Assembly: GCA_017411305.1 (NCBI GenBank)
Contig: JAFQQI010000105.1
Location: 1 to 64,000, forward strand
DNA: 64,000 nucleotides
Reading direction: 5' to 3'
Origin: Lachnospiraceae bacterium
GTDB lineage: Bacteria > Bacillota > Clostridia > Lachnospirales > Lachnospiraceae
The notes below the pieces were generated by a model. The model was given only the letters and a program-made list of their open reading frames with translations. It was not told where the DNA came from and made no database searches. Below, piece by piece: positions 13,783-22,354 of the stretch. Position numbers and translations under genes: made by a program. Every line of letters starts with the position of its first letter. The first letter of the stretch is position 1.

Positions 13783-15125
13783 ATAATACGTTCTAATTTC
13801 TTTTTCACATGGAAATATGCCGGTATCAAAAAAGCATCTGCAAATACCCACGCCAGCGGACTTGCAAAGCAGGCTCCCGTGAAGCCGAACAAGGGCACCA
13901 ATACGATTGCTGCAAGTGTTCTTGCCACCAGTTCAAACACCCCTGCTAATATGGCAAAGGTTGAATAACCCATTCCCTGAATCAAGTATCTTACAATATT
14001 CACCAACGCAAGTAAAAAGAAAGAAGCACCGTTAATCAATAAAAATTCCTGCGCCTGCGCCATCATCTCCGGATCCGGCGAGTCTACAAACAATGCATTC
14101 AACCTTTCTCCAAAAATACACATCACAATAAAAGAAATTATCCAGTAAATAAATCCTACCGTGAGACAGGCTTTTAATCCCTGCCCTATACGTTCTATTT
14201 TTTTCGCACCCACATTTTGTCCGCCATAAGTCGCCATGGTAGTTCCCATCGCATCAAAGGGGCATCCGAAAAACATGGAAACCTTATTTGCCGCAGTAGT
14301 TGCCGCCACTGCCATTGCCCCAAGGCCGTTTAACGCTGTCTGCATAATTACGGATCCTATTGCTGTAATTGAGTATTGCAGTCCCATAGGCACACCCATG
14401 CTGCACAAAATTTTCATATAATGTAAGTCCGGCTTCCATTCTTCCTTCGATATATGTAAAATTTCATATCTCTTTACTATATAAATAAGGCAAAGCACTC
14501 CTGATATCAGCTGCGAAGCTACTGTTGCAATTGCAGCTCCCGCAACACCCATCTGAAACGTAATAATACATACTAAGTCTAAAATGATATTTAACATCGA
14601 AGACAATAACAAGAAAATCAGCGGCACTTTGCTGTTTCCCATAGACCGCAAAATTCCGGAAAGCATGTTGTAGAGATATACCGTAGGAATTCCAATAAAT
14701 ATAATCAGAATATAGTCGTAAGCAGCCTGAAAAATATCTGACGGTGTATCTGTCCAAATCAGAATTTCGTCACATAAAATAACCACTATAACCGTCATCA
14801 GCACAGAAAAAATAATACTCAGCCATACACAATTCGCAACATTCTTACGCATGCCTTCATAATCTCCGGCACCGAATTTTTGTGCCACCGGAATGGCAAA
14901 TCCGCTACATACACCACAGCAAAAGCCTATTGTCATAAAATTGACGGAGCCTGTAGAGCCTACACCGGCAAGCGCATTCACACCTAAAAAACGTCCCACG
15001 ATAATGGTATCTACAATTCCGTAAAACTGTTGAAATAAAAATCCAAACAGTAATGGTAATGTGAATCCCAAAATATGCTTCATGGGCGAACCCACTGTCA
15101 TATCTCTTGTCGCACCCTTCGCCAT
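13767..15125 (-). CDS. MATE-family efflux transporter (452 aa)
   Basis: Twelve hydrophobic helices in two similar halves, with PMKHILGFTLPLLFGFLFQQ at the start, GRFLGVNALAGVGSTGSVNF and the central AANKVSMFFGCPFDAMGTTMATYGGQNVGA segment, identify a MATE transporter of the DinF/NorM-related clostridial type. Such proteins expel cationic drugs or metabolites using a Na+ or H+ gradient. The length is normal. It is a single-gene unit whose upstream region leads into a large imperfect palindrome. Substrate unknown. Confidence 0.9.
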   Translation of the reverse strand: MAKGATRDMTVGSPMKHILGFTLPLLFGFLFQQFYGIVDTIIVGRFLGVNALAGVGSTGSVNFMTIGFCCGVCSGFAIPVAQKFGAGDYEGMRKNVANCVWLSIIFSVLMTVIVVILCDEILIWTDTPSDIFQAAYDYILIIFIGIPTVYLYNMLSGILRSMGNSKVPLIFLLLSSMLNIILDLVCIITFQMGVAGAAIATVASQLISGVLCLIYIVKRYEILHISKEEWKPDLHYMKILCSMGVPMGLQYSITAIGSVIMQTALNGLGAMAVAATTAANKVSMFFGCPFDAMGTTMATYGGQNVGAKKIERIGQGLKACLTVGFIYWIISFIVMCIFGERLNALFVDSPDPEMMAQAQEFLLINGASFFLLALVNIVRYLIQGMGYSTFAILAGVFELVARTLAAIVLVPLFGFTGACFASPLAWVFADAFLIPAYFHVKKKLERIMLQEA

Positions 15126-15181
15126 GTCCTCTCCTCCATTTTACTCAAACCTAAGAGCGATTTTTTGTAGCATGATCTATA

Positions 15182-15317
15182 TCAAAGAATTGATTCAAGA
15201 GCCTCTACGCGATGAAGATGAGACGCATAAATCGTGGAAGCCTTTGCTGAACACGATTTACGCTTTAAGCGGCTCATCGGAATGCTTCGCGTAACAGCTT
15301 GCGAAGCAATTCTTTGA
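15182..15317. repeat. 136-bp imperfect palindrome (MITE-like or structured RNA)
   Basis: The ends TCAAAGAATTG (15182-15192) and CAATTCTTTGA (15307-15317) are perfect inverted repeats. Inside they are followed in register by TACGCGA/TCGCGTA (15206-15212 with 15287-15293), GATGAG/CTCATC (15217-15222 with 15273-15278) and TAAATCGTG/CACGATTTA (15228-15236 with 15252-15260). It would fold as one long hairpin with internal loops. It does not encode a convincing protein and sits between the MATE promoter and the isomerase terminator. A non-autonomous palindromic element is the likeliest reading. Confidence 0.65.
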
Positions 15318-15331
15318 CATATTCCATATAC

Positions 15332-15374
15332 AAAAAGAGCCTGCGCTCTTATATTTAGTATAATCGCGCAGGCT
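15332..15374 (-). terminator. Terminator of the pentose operon
   Basis: AGCCTGCGC (read on the minus strand from 15374) pairs with GCGCAGGCT across a long AT-rich loop, then CTTTTTG follows. It lies about 45 bases beyond the isomerase stop codon. Confidence 0.75.
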
Positions 15375-15419
15375 TTTCTTTGATAGAATAAATGCTTCTA
15401 AAAAATGTATATTTCTCTC

Positions 15420-16904
15420 TTATGCGAAAGGATTTTCTGTCTTGTAAAGCATTCCCTTAGGCTGATTGAAGCCGATTTCATCTACTTCAACACCGATGTA
15501 CTTGAATACTTCGTAAAGAGCCTTTCCGTAGTGACCGAATGCTACCGCACCGTGGTGAGGATAGTTGCCTTCGATTAATACGTGACGGTAGAATCTGCCC
15601 ATTTCTGGAATAGCGAATACACCGATACCACCAAAGGACTTGGTTGCTACAGGAAGAACTTCACCCTGTGCAATGTATGCACGAAGCTTGTTGTCTGCTG
15701 TAGACTGGAGACGATAGAATGTAATATCGCCGGGAACGATGTCACCTTCCAGCGTACCCTGAGTTACTTCTTCAGGCAGATTTCTTGCCATAATCATCTG
15801 ATACTTCATGCTGCAGAAGGAAAGTTTCTTGGAGTTGGTATTTCCGCAATGGAATCCCATGAAGGTATCCTTATGTGTATAATCGAATTTGCCCTTAATG
15901 GACTCTTCATACATATCTGCAGGTACGGAGTTGTTGATATCAAGCAGAGTAACGATATCGTTACTTACAGCTGTACCGATAAACTCACTTAAGCATCCGT
16001 AAATATCTACTTCACAGGAAACAGGGATTCCCATACCTGTCAAACGGCTGTTAACATAGCAGGGAACGAAACCGAACTGTGTCTGGAATGCGGGCCAGCA
16101 TTTACCTGCAATTGCAACATACTTACGATATCCCTTATGCTCATCAATCCAGTCAAGAAGTGTTAATTCGTACTGAGCAAGCTTAGGTAATACTTCAGGC
16201 TTCATGTTGCCTGCGCCAAGTTCTTCTTCCATTTCCTTAACCTTAGCAGGAATTCTGGGGTCATTGTCATGCTTCTTGAAAGCTTCAAATAAATCAAGTT
16301 CAGAGTTTTCTTCAATTTCAACACCAAGGTTGTAAAGCTGCTTAATAGGTGCGTTACAAGCAAGGAAGTTAAGGGGTCTGGGACCGAAGCTGATGATCTT
16401 AAGATCCTTCAGTGCAACGATTGCTCTTGCAATAGGCACGAATTCGTTAATCATATCAGCACATTCCTCTGCTGTTCCTACAGGATATTCAGGAATATAT
16501 GCCTTAACATTACGAAGCTTTAAGTTGTAGCTTGCATTTAACATACCGCAATAAGCGTCGCCACGTCCGCCAACTAAGTCGTTCTGGCTTTCTTCTGCTG
16601 CTGCAACAAAGATGGAAGGACCATCAAAGTGCTTAGCAAGTAATGTTTCGGAAATTTCAGGACCGAAGTTACCAAGATATACGCAAAGTGCATTACAGCC
16701 TTCCTTCTTGATATCTTCAAGAGCCTGCATCATATGGATTTCGCTTTCTACGATACAAACGGGACATTCATAAATGTCAGCTGCATCATATTTTGCCTTG
16801 TATGCTGCTACAAGTGCTTTTCTTCTGTTTACGGATAATTCTTCCGGGAAACAGTCACGGCTTACTGCTACGATACCGATTTTAATTTTAGGTAAATTGT
16901 TCAT
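15420..16904 (-). CDS. L-fucose/L-arabinose isomerase-family sugar isomerase (494 aa)
   Basis: The protein belongs to the FucI/AraA structural family: KIGIVAVSRDCFPEELS at the start, the long N-terminal Rossmann-like domain, and a C-terminal barrel region with GFHCGNTNSKK and HHGAVAFGHYG, which hold likely metal-binding histidines. Members interconvert aldoses and ketoses using Mn2+. AAGGAGGG eight bases upstream fixes the start at 16904. It is the last gene of an operon with a LacI regulator, xylulokinase and a DUF4867 protein. As no xylose isomerase gene is present, its product should be a ketopentose used by the kinase. The substrate (xylose, arabinose, lyxose or another) is not certain. 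Confidence 0.85.
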   Translation of the reverse strand: MNNLPKIKIGIVAVSRDCFPEELSVNRRKALVAAYKAKYDAADIYECPVCIVESEIHMMQALEDIKKEGCNALCVYLGNFGPEISETLLAKHFDGPSIFVAAAEESQNDLVGGRGDAYCGMLNASYNLKLRNVKAYIPEYPVGTAEECADMINEFVPIARAIVALKDLKIISFGPRPLNFLACNAPIKQLYNLGVEIEENSELDLFEAFKKHDNDPRIPAKVKEMEEELGAGNMKPEVLPKLAQYELTLLDWIDEHKGYRKYVAIAGKCWPAFQTQFGFVPCYVNSRLTGMGIPVSCEVDIYGCLSEFIGTAVSNDIVTLLDINNSVPADMYEESIKGKFDYTHKDTFMGFHCGNTNSKKLSFCSMKYQMIMARNLPEEVTQGTLEGDIVPGDITFYRLQSTADNKLRAYIAQGEVLPVATKSFGGIGVFAIPEMGRFYRHVLIEGNYPHHGAVAFGHYGKALYEVFKYIGVEVDEIGFNQPKGMLYKTENPFA

Positions 16905-16999
16905 GTGAAACACCCTCCTTAATTTGTATAAAATGTTTTCATCTTTATTTTGTACTGCTTAGAAAAGCAGCATGTTTCCTTTTACTTGTGCTTCCGCAA

Positions 17000-17623
17000 T
17001 TATTCGTTTACGTTCAGGTTCTTTCCTACAAGACCCATGGGGCTGCCTTCGGGAAGTCCGCCTTCGGGATGACCTAAAAGCCATTTGTTTACTGCGGTAA
17101 GATGTCCGTCTTCGCCGCCTTCATGCTTTTCTGAAAGGTCAAGATTGGTTCCCTTAGGAAGTACAATACCTACCTTAAAGCCTGCTCCGTCAACGCCGCA
17201 AGGTGCATAGTGAAGAGAAGTTGCATAAACTTCAACCGCTGTTCCCTTTGGTACCAGAAATGCTTCTACCAAAGAAGTGTCATAGGTAAAATCATCTGTG
17301 ATATCAGGCTGCCAGCCCAGCATCAGAATAGCATCTGTTGCTGCAATATTGATTTCGGAATCTCTGTGATACTCAAGGGCATTGAGCATACAGTTATGTC
17401 CGTTGCAATATCCTACCTGGATAGGCATCTCGCCGTATACCTTAACAGATAATTCTTTTGCCGCAGGAAGCGCTTCCAGCTCAGCAAGGCCCGGAACATA
17501 CTCCACGCCTTCGGGAAGGGGTGTACATTCTTCCATCTTGGCAATTAATTCAGAAAAGTCTACGCCTTCCACAACCTTTCCGTATTTCTTAAACTTAGGA
17601 TCTGTTACACTGTAAATCTGCAT
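17000..17623 (-). CDS. DUF4867-family protein (207 aa)
   Basis: The beginning (QIYSVTDPKFKKYGKVVEG), the GYCNGHNCMLNALEYHRDSEI segment and FLVPKGTAVEVYATSLHYAPCG match DUF4867, a cupin-like family of Firmicutes resembling ureidoglycolate-lyase-type folds. The H and E residues in NGHNCMLNALEYHRDSE could bind a metal. The gene is between xylulokinase (59-base gap) and the isomerase (95-base gap). The family recurs beside sugar isomerase and kinase genes, so a role as sugar epimerase, mutarotase or lactone/aldose-handling enzyme is plausible, but no reaction is established to my knowledge. Confidence 0.8.
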   Translation of the reverse strand: MQIYSVTDPKFKKYGKVVEGVDFSELIAKMEECTPLPEGVEYVPGLAELEALPAAKELSVKVYGEMPIQVGYCNGHNCMLNALEYHRDSEINIAATDAILMLGWQPDITDDFTYDTSLVEAFLVPKGTAVEVYATSLHYAPCGVDGAGFKVGIVLPKGTNLDLSEKHEGGEDGHLTAVNKWLLGHPEGGLPEGSPMGLVGKNLNVNE

Positions 17624-17682
17624 CTTAATTACTCCTTTCCATATGTTGTCTTCATCTCTTTAATTAAGCCCAATGGCTTATC

Positions 17683-19152
17683 TTACTTAATGATATCAAA
17701 AAGAGGCTTGCAGGCAGGATAGATTTCCTTAAACTGCTGATATCGCTTCTCATACTTTTCAACCAGTTCTGCTTCAGGTTCAACGGTATCAATAATCTTC
17801 ACAATCTTAGCTGCCGCTTCTTCTACATTTGCGTATTCACCGCAAGCAACTGCTGCCAGCATCGCACCGCCAAGAGCAGGGCCTTCTTCGCTTTCGATTA
17901 CATCTACCTTAACATTTAAGATGTTGGCAATCATCTTTTTCCAAAGAGGACTCTTTGCTCCACCGCCGCAAATCTTGGTTCTTTCAATCTTAATACCAAG
18001 AGATTTCGCTACTTCAAAGGAATCACGAAGGGCAAATGCAACGCCTTCAAGGACTGCCTGTGTCATATCTGCTCTGCTGGTATCCATGGTCATACCGATA
18101 AAGGTACCTCTTGCGTTAGGATTGTTGTGAGGGGAACGCTCTCCCATCAGGTAAGGCAGGAAGTATACATGATTTTCACCAAGCTTTGTAATTGCCTTCT
18201 GTTCCTCAGCAAACTGATCGGTTCCGATAATATCTTCCATCCACCACTTATTACAGGAAGCTGCGGAAAGCATACATCCCATTAAATGATAATGTCCGTC
18301 TGCATGTGCAAAAGCGTGAAGCGCATTAAACTTATCTACTCCGAAGTTTTCGGAAGAAATAAAGATGGTTCCGCTGGTACCCAGGGAAATATTACACATA
18401 CCGTCGCCTACGGTTCCCGTACCTACTGCTGCTGCCGCATTGTCACCGGCACCTGCTGCCACCTTAACAGTCTCAGGAATACCAAGCTCAGCTGCGATTT
18501 CCTTGGACACTGTACCTACACAGTCATAGCTTTCATACAGCTTAGGAAGCATGTCTACGGTAATGCCGCAGATATCGCACATTTCCTTAGACCAGCAGCG
18601 GTTCTTTACGTCCATAAGAAGCATACCGGAGGCATCGGATACGTCGGTACAGTTTGCTCCTGTCAACTTGTAAGCAATATAATCCTTAGGAAGCATAATC
18701 TTTGCTATTTTCGCAAAGTTTTCAGGTTCTTTGTTCTTAACCCAAAGTACCTTGGGTGCAGTAAATCCTGTAAAGGAAATGTTTGCGGTGTACTCAGAGA
18801 GCTTATCCTTTCCGATTACATTATTTAAATAATCACATTCCTCGTAGGTTCTTCCGTCATTCCATAACAGTGCCGGACGAATCACATTGTCATCCTTATC
18901 CAAAATAACAAGTCCGTGCATCTGTCCTCCGAAGCTGATTCCTGCAATCTGAGACTTATCTGCCTCTGCAATCAGCTCTTTGATACCTGCCATGGTCTGT
19001 TCATACCAGTCTTCAGGCTTCTGTTCTGACCAGCCGGGGTTAGGGAAATAGAGCGGATATTCCTTGGAAACAATCTTTTGGATTTTTCCTTCTCCGTCCA
19101 TTAATAACAATTTTACCGCACTGGTTCCTAAGTCAATTCCTATGTACAGCAT
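17683..19152 (-). CDS. xylB: Xylulokinase, FGGY family (489 aa)
   Basis: The phosphate-binding start YIGIDLGTSAVKLLLMD, ISFGGQMHGLVILD, the ATP-binding segment NISLGTSGTIFISSE, and GVAFALRDSFEVAKSLG with ICGGGAKSPLWKKMIANIL are those of the FGGY carbohydrate kinases, and the MHGLV motif is typical of xylulokinase. It phosphorylates D-xylulose to D-xylulose 5-phosphate in the cytoplasm. The length is normal. It follows the LacI gene by 17 bases and is followed by DUF4867 and the isomerase, so it is the pentose entry kinase of this operon and serves the end product of the xylan locus downstream. Confidence 0.92.
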   Translation of the reverse strand: MLYIGIDLGTSAVKLLLMDGEGKIQKIVSKEYPLYFPNPGWSEQKPEDWYEQTMAGIKELIAEADKSQIAGISFGGQMHGLVILDKDDNVIRPALLWNDGRTYEECDYLNNVIGKDKLSEYTANISFTGFTAPKVLWVKNKEPENFAKIAKIMLPKDYIAYKLTGANCTDVSDASGMLLMDVKNRCWSKEMCDICGITVDMLPKLYESYDCVGTVSKEIAAELGIPETVKVAAGAGDNAAAAVGTGTVGDGMCNISLGTSGTIFISSENFGVDKFNALHAFAHADGHYHLMGCMLSAASCNKWWMEDIIGTDQFAEEQKAITKLGENHVYFLPYLMGERSPHNNPNARGTFIGMTMDTSRADMTQAVLEGVAFALRDSFEVAKSLGIKIERTKICGGGAKSPLWKKMIANILNVKVDVIESEEGPALGGAMLAAVACGEYANVEEAAAKIVKIIDTVEPEAELVEKYEKRYQQFKEIYPACKPLFDIIK

Positions 19153-19169
19153 TGTAGTCCTCCTTTATT

Positions 19170-20216
19170 TTAAAAATATTGAATGTTCTCCTTCATGATA
19201 ATTTCAAGCTTGGCATAATGCTTGCGCTCTTCCTTGCGCTTGTCATAGCACATCTCGTTAAACAATATCTTTACTGCCCGGTATGCCTGATAGCTAAGGT
19301 CCTGATATACCACCGCATCAATGGAGGAATCCTCCACATAGCTTCTGATTTCTTCAAATAAGTCGAAGCCTACCAGTCTGATGTCCTTACGGTTCATATC
19401 CCCAAGAACCCTTGCAATTACATCCAGCCTGTAAGTTAAATCAAAAATCCCTACAAGGGAGCTTTCCTTCGTAATACAGGTTCTGACTGCCGATTCAATT
19501 ACATCCTCTTCTATCAAACCGTATGCAATGGGAAGCAGGGTTATGTCCGGATATTCTTCCATCTTATCCATAAATCCCTGTAGTCTGGCAAGAATATCAG
19601 TATTGGTTTTATACTCCTCCGTTACCGGTATGTAAATGCTGCCTCCTTGGACGCTCTTTCCCATCAGCTCTGCTGCAAGCCTTCCGCTTTTATAGTAATC
19701 TACGCCTACATAGTAGCAGTCTTCATCCTCCGGATAGTCTCGGCTAAGAAGTACCACTCTCGCCTGGGCCTGTCTGAGCATCTGCAGAATCTTTTGAATG
19801 GTTTCCGTTCTGGAATAGGCTAATACAAATTCCGTTACCCCCTGTGCAAGCATTTCTTTAACTGCTGATAGTTGCTCCTCAGGCTTTTCTACATCAAATT
19901 CGGAAATCAAAAGGGTAAGGCCGTCATCCCCAAACTCCTTCACGGCCCGCTTAAGTCCCTTGCCGATTTCGGTAGTAAAATAATTGGCACTCTTTGACTT
20001 AAAACCCACATAGCCGATTGTATATTGCTTATTCATCGCCAGATTCCTGGCATTGCGATTCTCTACATAATTGTATTTTTTAAGAGCATCGTTAACAATT
20101 CTGCTGGTTTCCTCGCTGACATAACCTTTATTATTGATTACCTTATAAATTGTGGTACGGGAAATACCGATTTCTTTGGCAATTTCCTCAAGTGTCATAC
20201 GTGATACTGTTTCCAT
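19170..20216 (-). CDS. LacI-family transcriptional regulator of the pentose operon (348 aa)
   Basis: The N-terminal helix-turn-helix is MTLEEIAKEIGISRTTIYKV followed by INNKGYVSEETS (about residues 7-38). A periplasmic-binding-protein-like effector domain follows, with TIGYVGFKS near residue 66. GAGGT before the ATG gives a clear start. It is the first gene of the operon with xylulokinase, DUF4867 and the isomerase. A perfect 16-bp palindrome lies just behind its -10 box, so it very probably represses its own operon until a pentose or derived sugar binds. The effector is not known. Confidence 0.88.
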   Translation of the reverse strand: METVSRMTLEEIAKEIGISRTTIYKVINNKGYVSEETSRIVNDALKKYNYVENRNARNLAMNKQYTIGYVGFKSKSANYFTTEIGKGLKRAVKEFGDDGLTLLISEFDVEKPEEQLSAVKEMLAQGVTEFVLAYSRTETIQKILQMLRQAQARVVLLSRDYPEDEDCYYVGVDYYKSGRLAAELMGKSVQGGSIYIPVTEEYKTNTDILARLQGFMDKMEEYPDITLLPIAYGLIEEDVIESAVRTCITKESSLVGIFDLTYRLDVIARVLGDMNRKDIRLVGFDLFEEIRSYVEDSSIDAVVYQDLSYQAYRAVKILFNEMCYDKRKEERKHYAKLEIIMKENIQYF

Positions 20217-20237
20217 TTTTACCTCGTTTTGCAGTTT

Positions 20238-20285
20238 GTTAACACGTGTTAACTATATACTATCACTATACAACACCTATGTCAA
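20238..20285 (-). promoter_or_regulatory. Promoter and LacI-type operator of the pentose operon
   Basis: On the minus strand a perfect -35 TTGACA (20285-20280) is 17 bases from TAGTAT (20262-20257). The perfect palindrome GTTAACACGTGTTAAC (20238-20253) begins four bases further on, covering the likely transcription start. The LacI gene is the first one transcribed, so autoregulation by steric block is the natural reading. Confidence 0.8.
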
Positions 20286-20310
20286 ACGAATCATATTCGT
20301 CATTTTCACC

Positions 20311-20343
20311 AAAAAAATTGACCGTTTTTTGTAACGGTCAATT
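20311..20343 (-). terminator. Terminator of the sugar-sensor GGDEF gene
   Basis: AATTGACCGTT pairs perfectly with AACGGTCAATT around ACAAA and runs into TTTTTTT on the minus strand. The stem includes the stop codon of the GGDEF gene. It separates that gene from the LacI promoter. Confidence 0.85.
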
Positions 20344-22215
20344 TCCTGCTTTTTTATCCCTTATTTTTTCGGCCTTCTGCCTCTTTTTTCGCTTCTCCCG
20401 ATACATTCTCTCATCGGAAATCTGCATACAGTCTACCACAGACATTCCCTTTCTGCAGCAGGCATATCCGATACTTGCAGAAAGCTGATAGGGCTTTTTA
20501 CTTCTTTCATTGTAAGCAGCAATCTGTGTCCTGACTTCGCTTATGGTCTTCTCTATCTCCTCTTTCTCATTGGTGCCGAGACACATAATATACTCGTCAC
20601 CACCGGTTCTTGCCACATCACCCTTTTTGCCTTTTGATTTATCCAGAATCTCTGCCATAGCTTTTAACGCAATGTCACCTTCCAAGTGTCCGTAAGTATC
20701 ATTAATCATCTTAAGTCCGTCCATATCGATGCTGACTACGCAAAAGCCTTCCCCATAAGTCCGAAGACGCTGGTGACGGTTTCTTAAAATCTTTTCGATT
20801 TCACGTCGATTACCGATTCCCGTAAGTTCATCCCGGTTGTACTGAAGACGCATCTCCAATAAATCACGGTTTTCATGGTACATTCTTTGCCTGTCAATGG
20901 CATTGGCAAATCCCAACGTCCAAATCTGAAAGAAAAACCTCAGCTCCGCAATTTTTTCAGTCTGCAATGCCACATACCCCATACAGTCATCCCTTGCATG
21001 CAAAGCAGCAACATAAAGAGGCATTTTACTTGTCAGGTATTCCCTTGGTAACAAATCGGTCCGTTTAAATCTTTTATTCAAAACCGTGGTTTTCTGCGGT
21101 GTAATCACTGCACGTAATATCATATTCTCTGTATAAATACCGTTCTCCGCTGTCTCTTCTCTGCTTTCGGCATCATCACAGGCACAAATATAAATGGCTT
21201 CATAAGAATACATTGTAATATATCTTCTGGCGCACTCTGCCAGTTCTTCAAAAGAATTAGTATTTTCGAAATCCGCATTCATATGCACATTCCGGTACAA
21301 AACCTTCCTGATATCCTCAGTTTCAAAAAACCGCTTCTTCAGTAATTCTTTATTCAGCTCAAAGCTGCATCCGCAGGACTCCTTATATGCAGTCTTAACT
21401 TCTACCATCACATCTTTTTCCTGGGGTCTTTGGTTCCATAGATTATCTAAAATCCGGTATGCTACAATTCCCAAATCATCATTTGGCACCACCATACTGG
21501 AAATAGACGGTACGGAACATGTTGCTTCTTCCGTATCATCGAATCCGGAAACCGCAATATCCTCCGGAATCCGAATCCCTCTTCTAAGCAGTGCATCGCA
21601 AACCGATACTGCCATATAGTCATTAGAGCAAATAATCGCTTCCGGCATTTTTCCCTCTGCCAGAAAATGCTCTACCGCTTCTTCACCTTTGTTTTTCCAA
21701 TAGTCTCCCTCAAATATCATATCACCGGTAACAGGAATCCCATACTCCTGCATCACATCCAGATATCCCTGTCTTCTGTCCCATGCATCCTTTAAGGACA
21801 TTATTCCGGTCATAAAGCAGATTTTCCGATATCCGTGTACGGTAATAAAATGCTCTACCATGGTTCTCATGGCTGAATAATTATCAATCAGCACATTATA
21901 AAAGCGGTCGTCTCCTTTTCGGATACAGACAACCGGACATTTTGCTTCCTTTAATATCAATTCTACAAGCTCATCATACATACCTGTGATTCCAAAGGTA
22001 TCCGGAGCTAAAATGATTCCGTCATAATCTGCCAGATTGGGAATCCGTATTACTGTTTTTTCTCCTAATGCATGAAACAGATTGCTTCCGTAGGAGCCGG
22101 AATTGGTAAAAATCTGAATCGCCGCATCGGCCTTTTTAGCTTCCTGTATAATGGCGCCCGATAGTTCAATCTGATATTCTCCAAATTCGCCCATAAACAA
22201 AGCAATTTTTCGCAT
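20338..22215 (-). CDS. LacI-type sugar-sensor domain fused to a GGDEF domain (625 aa)
   Basis: The first 280 or so residues have the fold of LacI/RbsB effector domains (KIALFMGEFGEYQ, HGYRKICFMTGIMS, PEAIICSNDYMAVSVCDALL, DIAVSGFDDTE) but no helix-turn-helix. A linker of about 190 residues follows, with a possible GAF-like part, then a diguanylate cyclase domain: DELTGIGNRREIE, DMDGLKMINDTYGH and the active loop GGDEY (about 538-542). No membrane segment is seen. It should link an intracellular sugar or nucleoside signal to c-di-GMP synthesis. The ATG at 22215, behind GGGGGT, is chosen; the frame extends 49 codons further but overlaps the terminator of the preceding operon. Confidence 0.85.
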   Translation of the reverse strand: MRKIALFMGEFGEYQIELSGAIIQEAKKADAAIQIFTNSGSYGSNLFHALGEKTVIRIPNLADYDGIILAPDTFGITGMYDELVELILKEAKCPVVCIRKGDDRFYNVLIDNYSAMRTMVEHFITVHGYRKICFMTGIMSLKDAWDRRQGYLDVMQEYGIPVTGDMIFEGDYWKNKGEEAVEHFLAEGKMPEAIICSNDYMAVSVCDALLRRGIRIPEDIAVSGFDDTEEATCSVPSISSMVVPNDDLGIVAYRILDNLWNQRPQEKDVMVEVKTAYKESCGCSFELNKELLKKRFFETEDIRKVLYRNVHMNADFENTNSFEELAECARRYITMYSYEAIYICACDDAESREETAENGIYTENMILRAVITPQKTTVLNKRFKRTDLLPREYLTSKMPLYVAALHARDDCMGYVALQTEKIAELRFFFQIWTLGFANAIDRQRMYHENRDLLEMRLQYNRDELTGIGNRREIEKILRNRHQRLRTYGEGFCVVSIDMDGLKMINDTYGHLEGDIALKAMAEILDKSKGKKGDVARTGGDEYIMCLGTNEKEEIEKTISEVRTQIAAYNERSKKPYQLSASIGYACCRKGMSVVDCMQISDERMYREKRKKRQKAEKIRDKKAGN

Positions 22216-22295
22216 AACTACCCCCATAGCTTTGCAAATTACATTTTGATTACCTTCTTTATTACAGTTTATCACTTTGATATATCCTACGCAAC

Positions 22296-22331
22296 AAAAA
22301 GTCCTGCATTTCGTCATAAAACGCAGGACTT
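22296..22331 (-). terminator. Terminator of the YtrA-type ABC operon
   Basis: AGTCCTGCGTTTT pairs with AAATGCAGGACT and is followed by TTTTTG on the minus strand. It lies 24 bases after the permease stop codon. Confidence 0.85.
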
Positions 22332-22354
22332 TAGTACTATCTTTATATTTCTTA

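Noticed and set aside
15061..15294. 77-codon plus-strand frame over the palindromic element
   Set aside because: Half of it is antisense to the MATE gene and the other half is one arm of the palindrome; no start signal.
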